From assembly GCA_023301405.1 (NCBI GenBank), contig JALZUX010000566.1, forward strand, positions 1 to 6,163: DNA of 6,163 nt. Reading direction: 5' to 3'. Origin of the DNA: Granulosicoccaceae bacterium. GTDB taxonomy: Bacteria > Pseudomonadota > Gammaproteobacteria > Granulosicoccales > Granulosicoccaceae. Below, one piece after another: positions 6,103-6,163 of the stretch; within the stretch, counting starts at the first letter, position 1; the number at the start of each line of letters is the position of its first letter. The notes under the pieces were generated by a model. The model ran no database searches. It saw only the letters and a list, made by a program, of their open reading frames with translations, and was not told where the DNA came from. The position numbers and the translations under genes were made by a program.

Positions 6103-6163
6103 CAATTTTCTTCATTTGATGTTTTAACTTCGTTAACTTATTGTCGTAGTTAGCCGGTGCGGT

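Noticed and set aside
6124..6136. TTAAC-TTC-GTTAA hairpin after the DUF2461 gene
   Set aside because: The stem is five AT-rich pairs with a 3-base loop and no following T run, too weak to call a terminator.

Overview
The window looks like a chromosomal stretch from a gammaproteobacterium, probably marine or free-living. This rests on a full-length OvoA (ovothiol pathway) enzyme, a DUF2461 protein, moderate-to-low GC judged by eye, and ordinary sigma70/Shine-Dalgarno signals. The taxonomic placement is an inference; no rRNA or other marker gene is present.

Layout from left to right: (a) 1-162 is non-coding, with a 10-bp tandem repeat at the very edge and a perfect 10-bp inverted repeat just past the ovoA stop codon. 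(b) 163-2322, minus strand, is an intact ovoA encoding the three-domain 5-histidylcysteine sulfoxide synthase / mercaptohistidine methyltransferase. (c) 2323-3176 is a long intergenic stretch that holds dyads close to the ovoA start and a stable-looking 9-bp stem-loop at 2594-2631; I see no convincing gene. (d) 3177-3846, plus strand, is a HAD-family hydrolase broken by two single-base frameshifts that hit catalytic motifs I and IV. (e) 3917-4344, plus strand, is a GNAT acetyltransferase remnant broken by a frameshift and internal stop codons. (f) 4498-5031, minus strand, is a short single-HKD phospholipase D-like protein with a C-terminal cysteine cluster and a GTG start. (g) 5058-5374 is non-coding and leads into a near-consensus promoter at 5375-5402. 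(h) 5431-6102, plus strand, is an intact DUF2461 protein.

The genes do not form an operon. Strands alternate, gaps are wide, and each intact gene appears to be its own transcription unit. ovoA's usual partner ovoB, the PLP-dependent sulfoxide lyase, is not in the window, so the pathway must be completed elsewhere. The middle of the window (about 2400-4400) reads as a decaying segment between intact genes: two adjacent same-strand pseudogenes, with three lesions that each look like loss of one T from a short T run. I did not find a CRISPR array, a complete mobile element, an RNA gene, or a clearly new multi-gene system. The most useful leads are the paired frameshifts, the structured intergenic element, and the uncertain N-terminus of the PLD-like gene.
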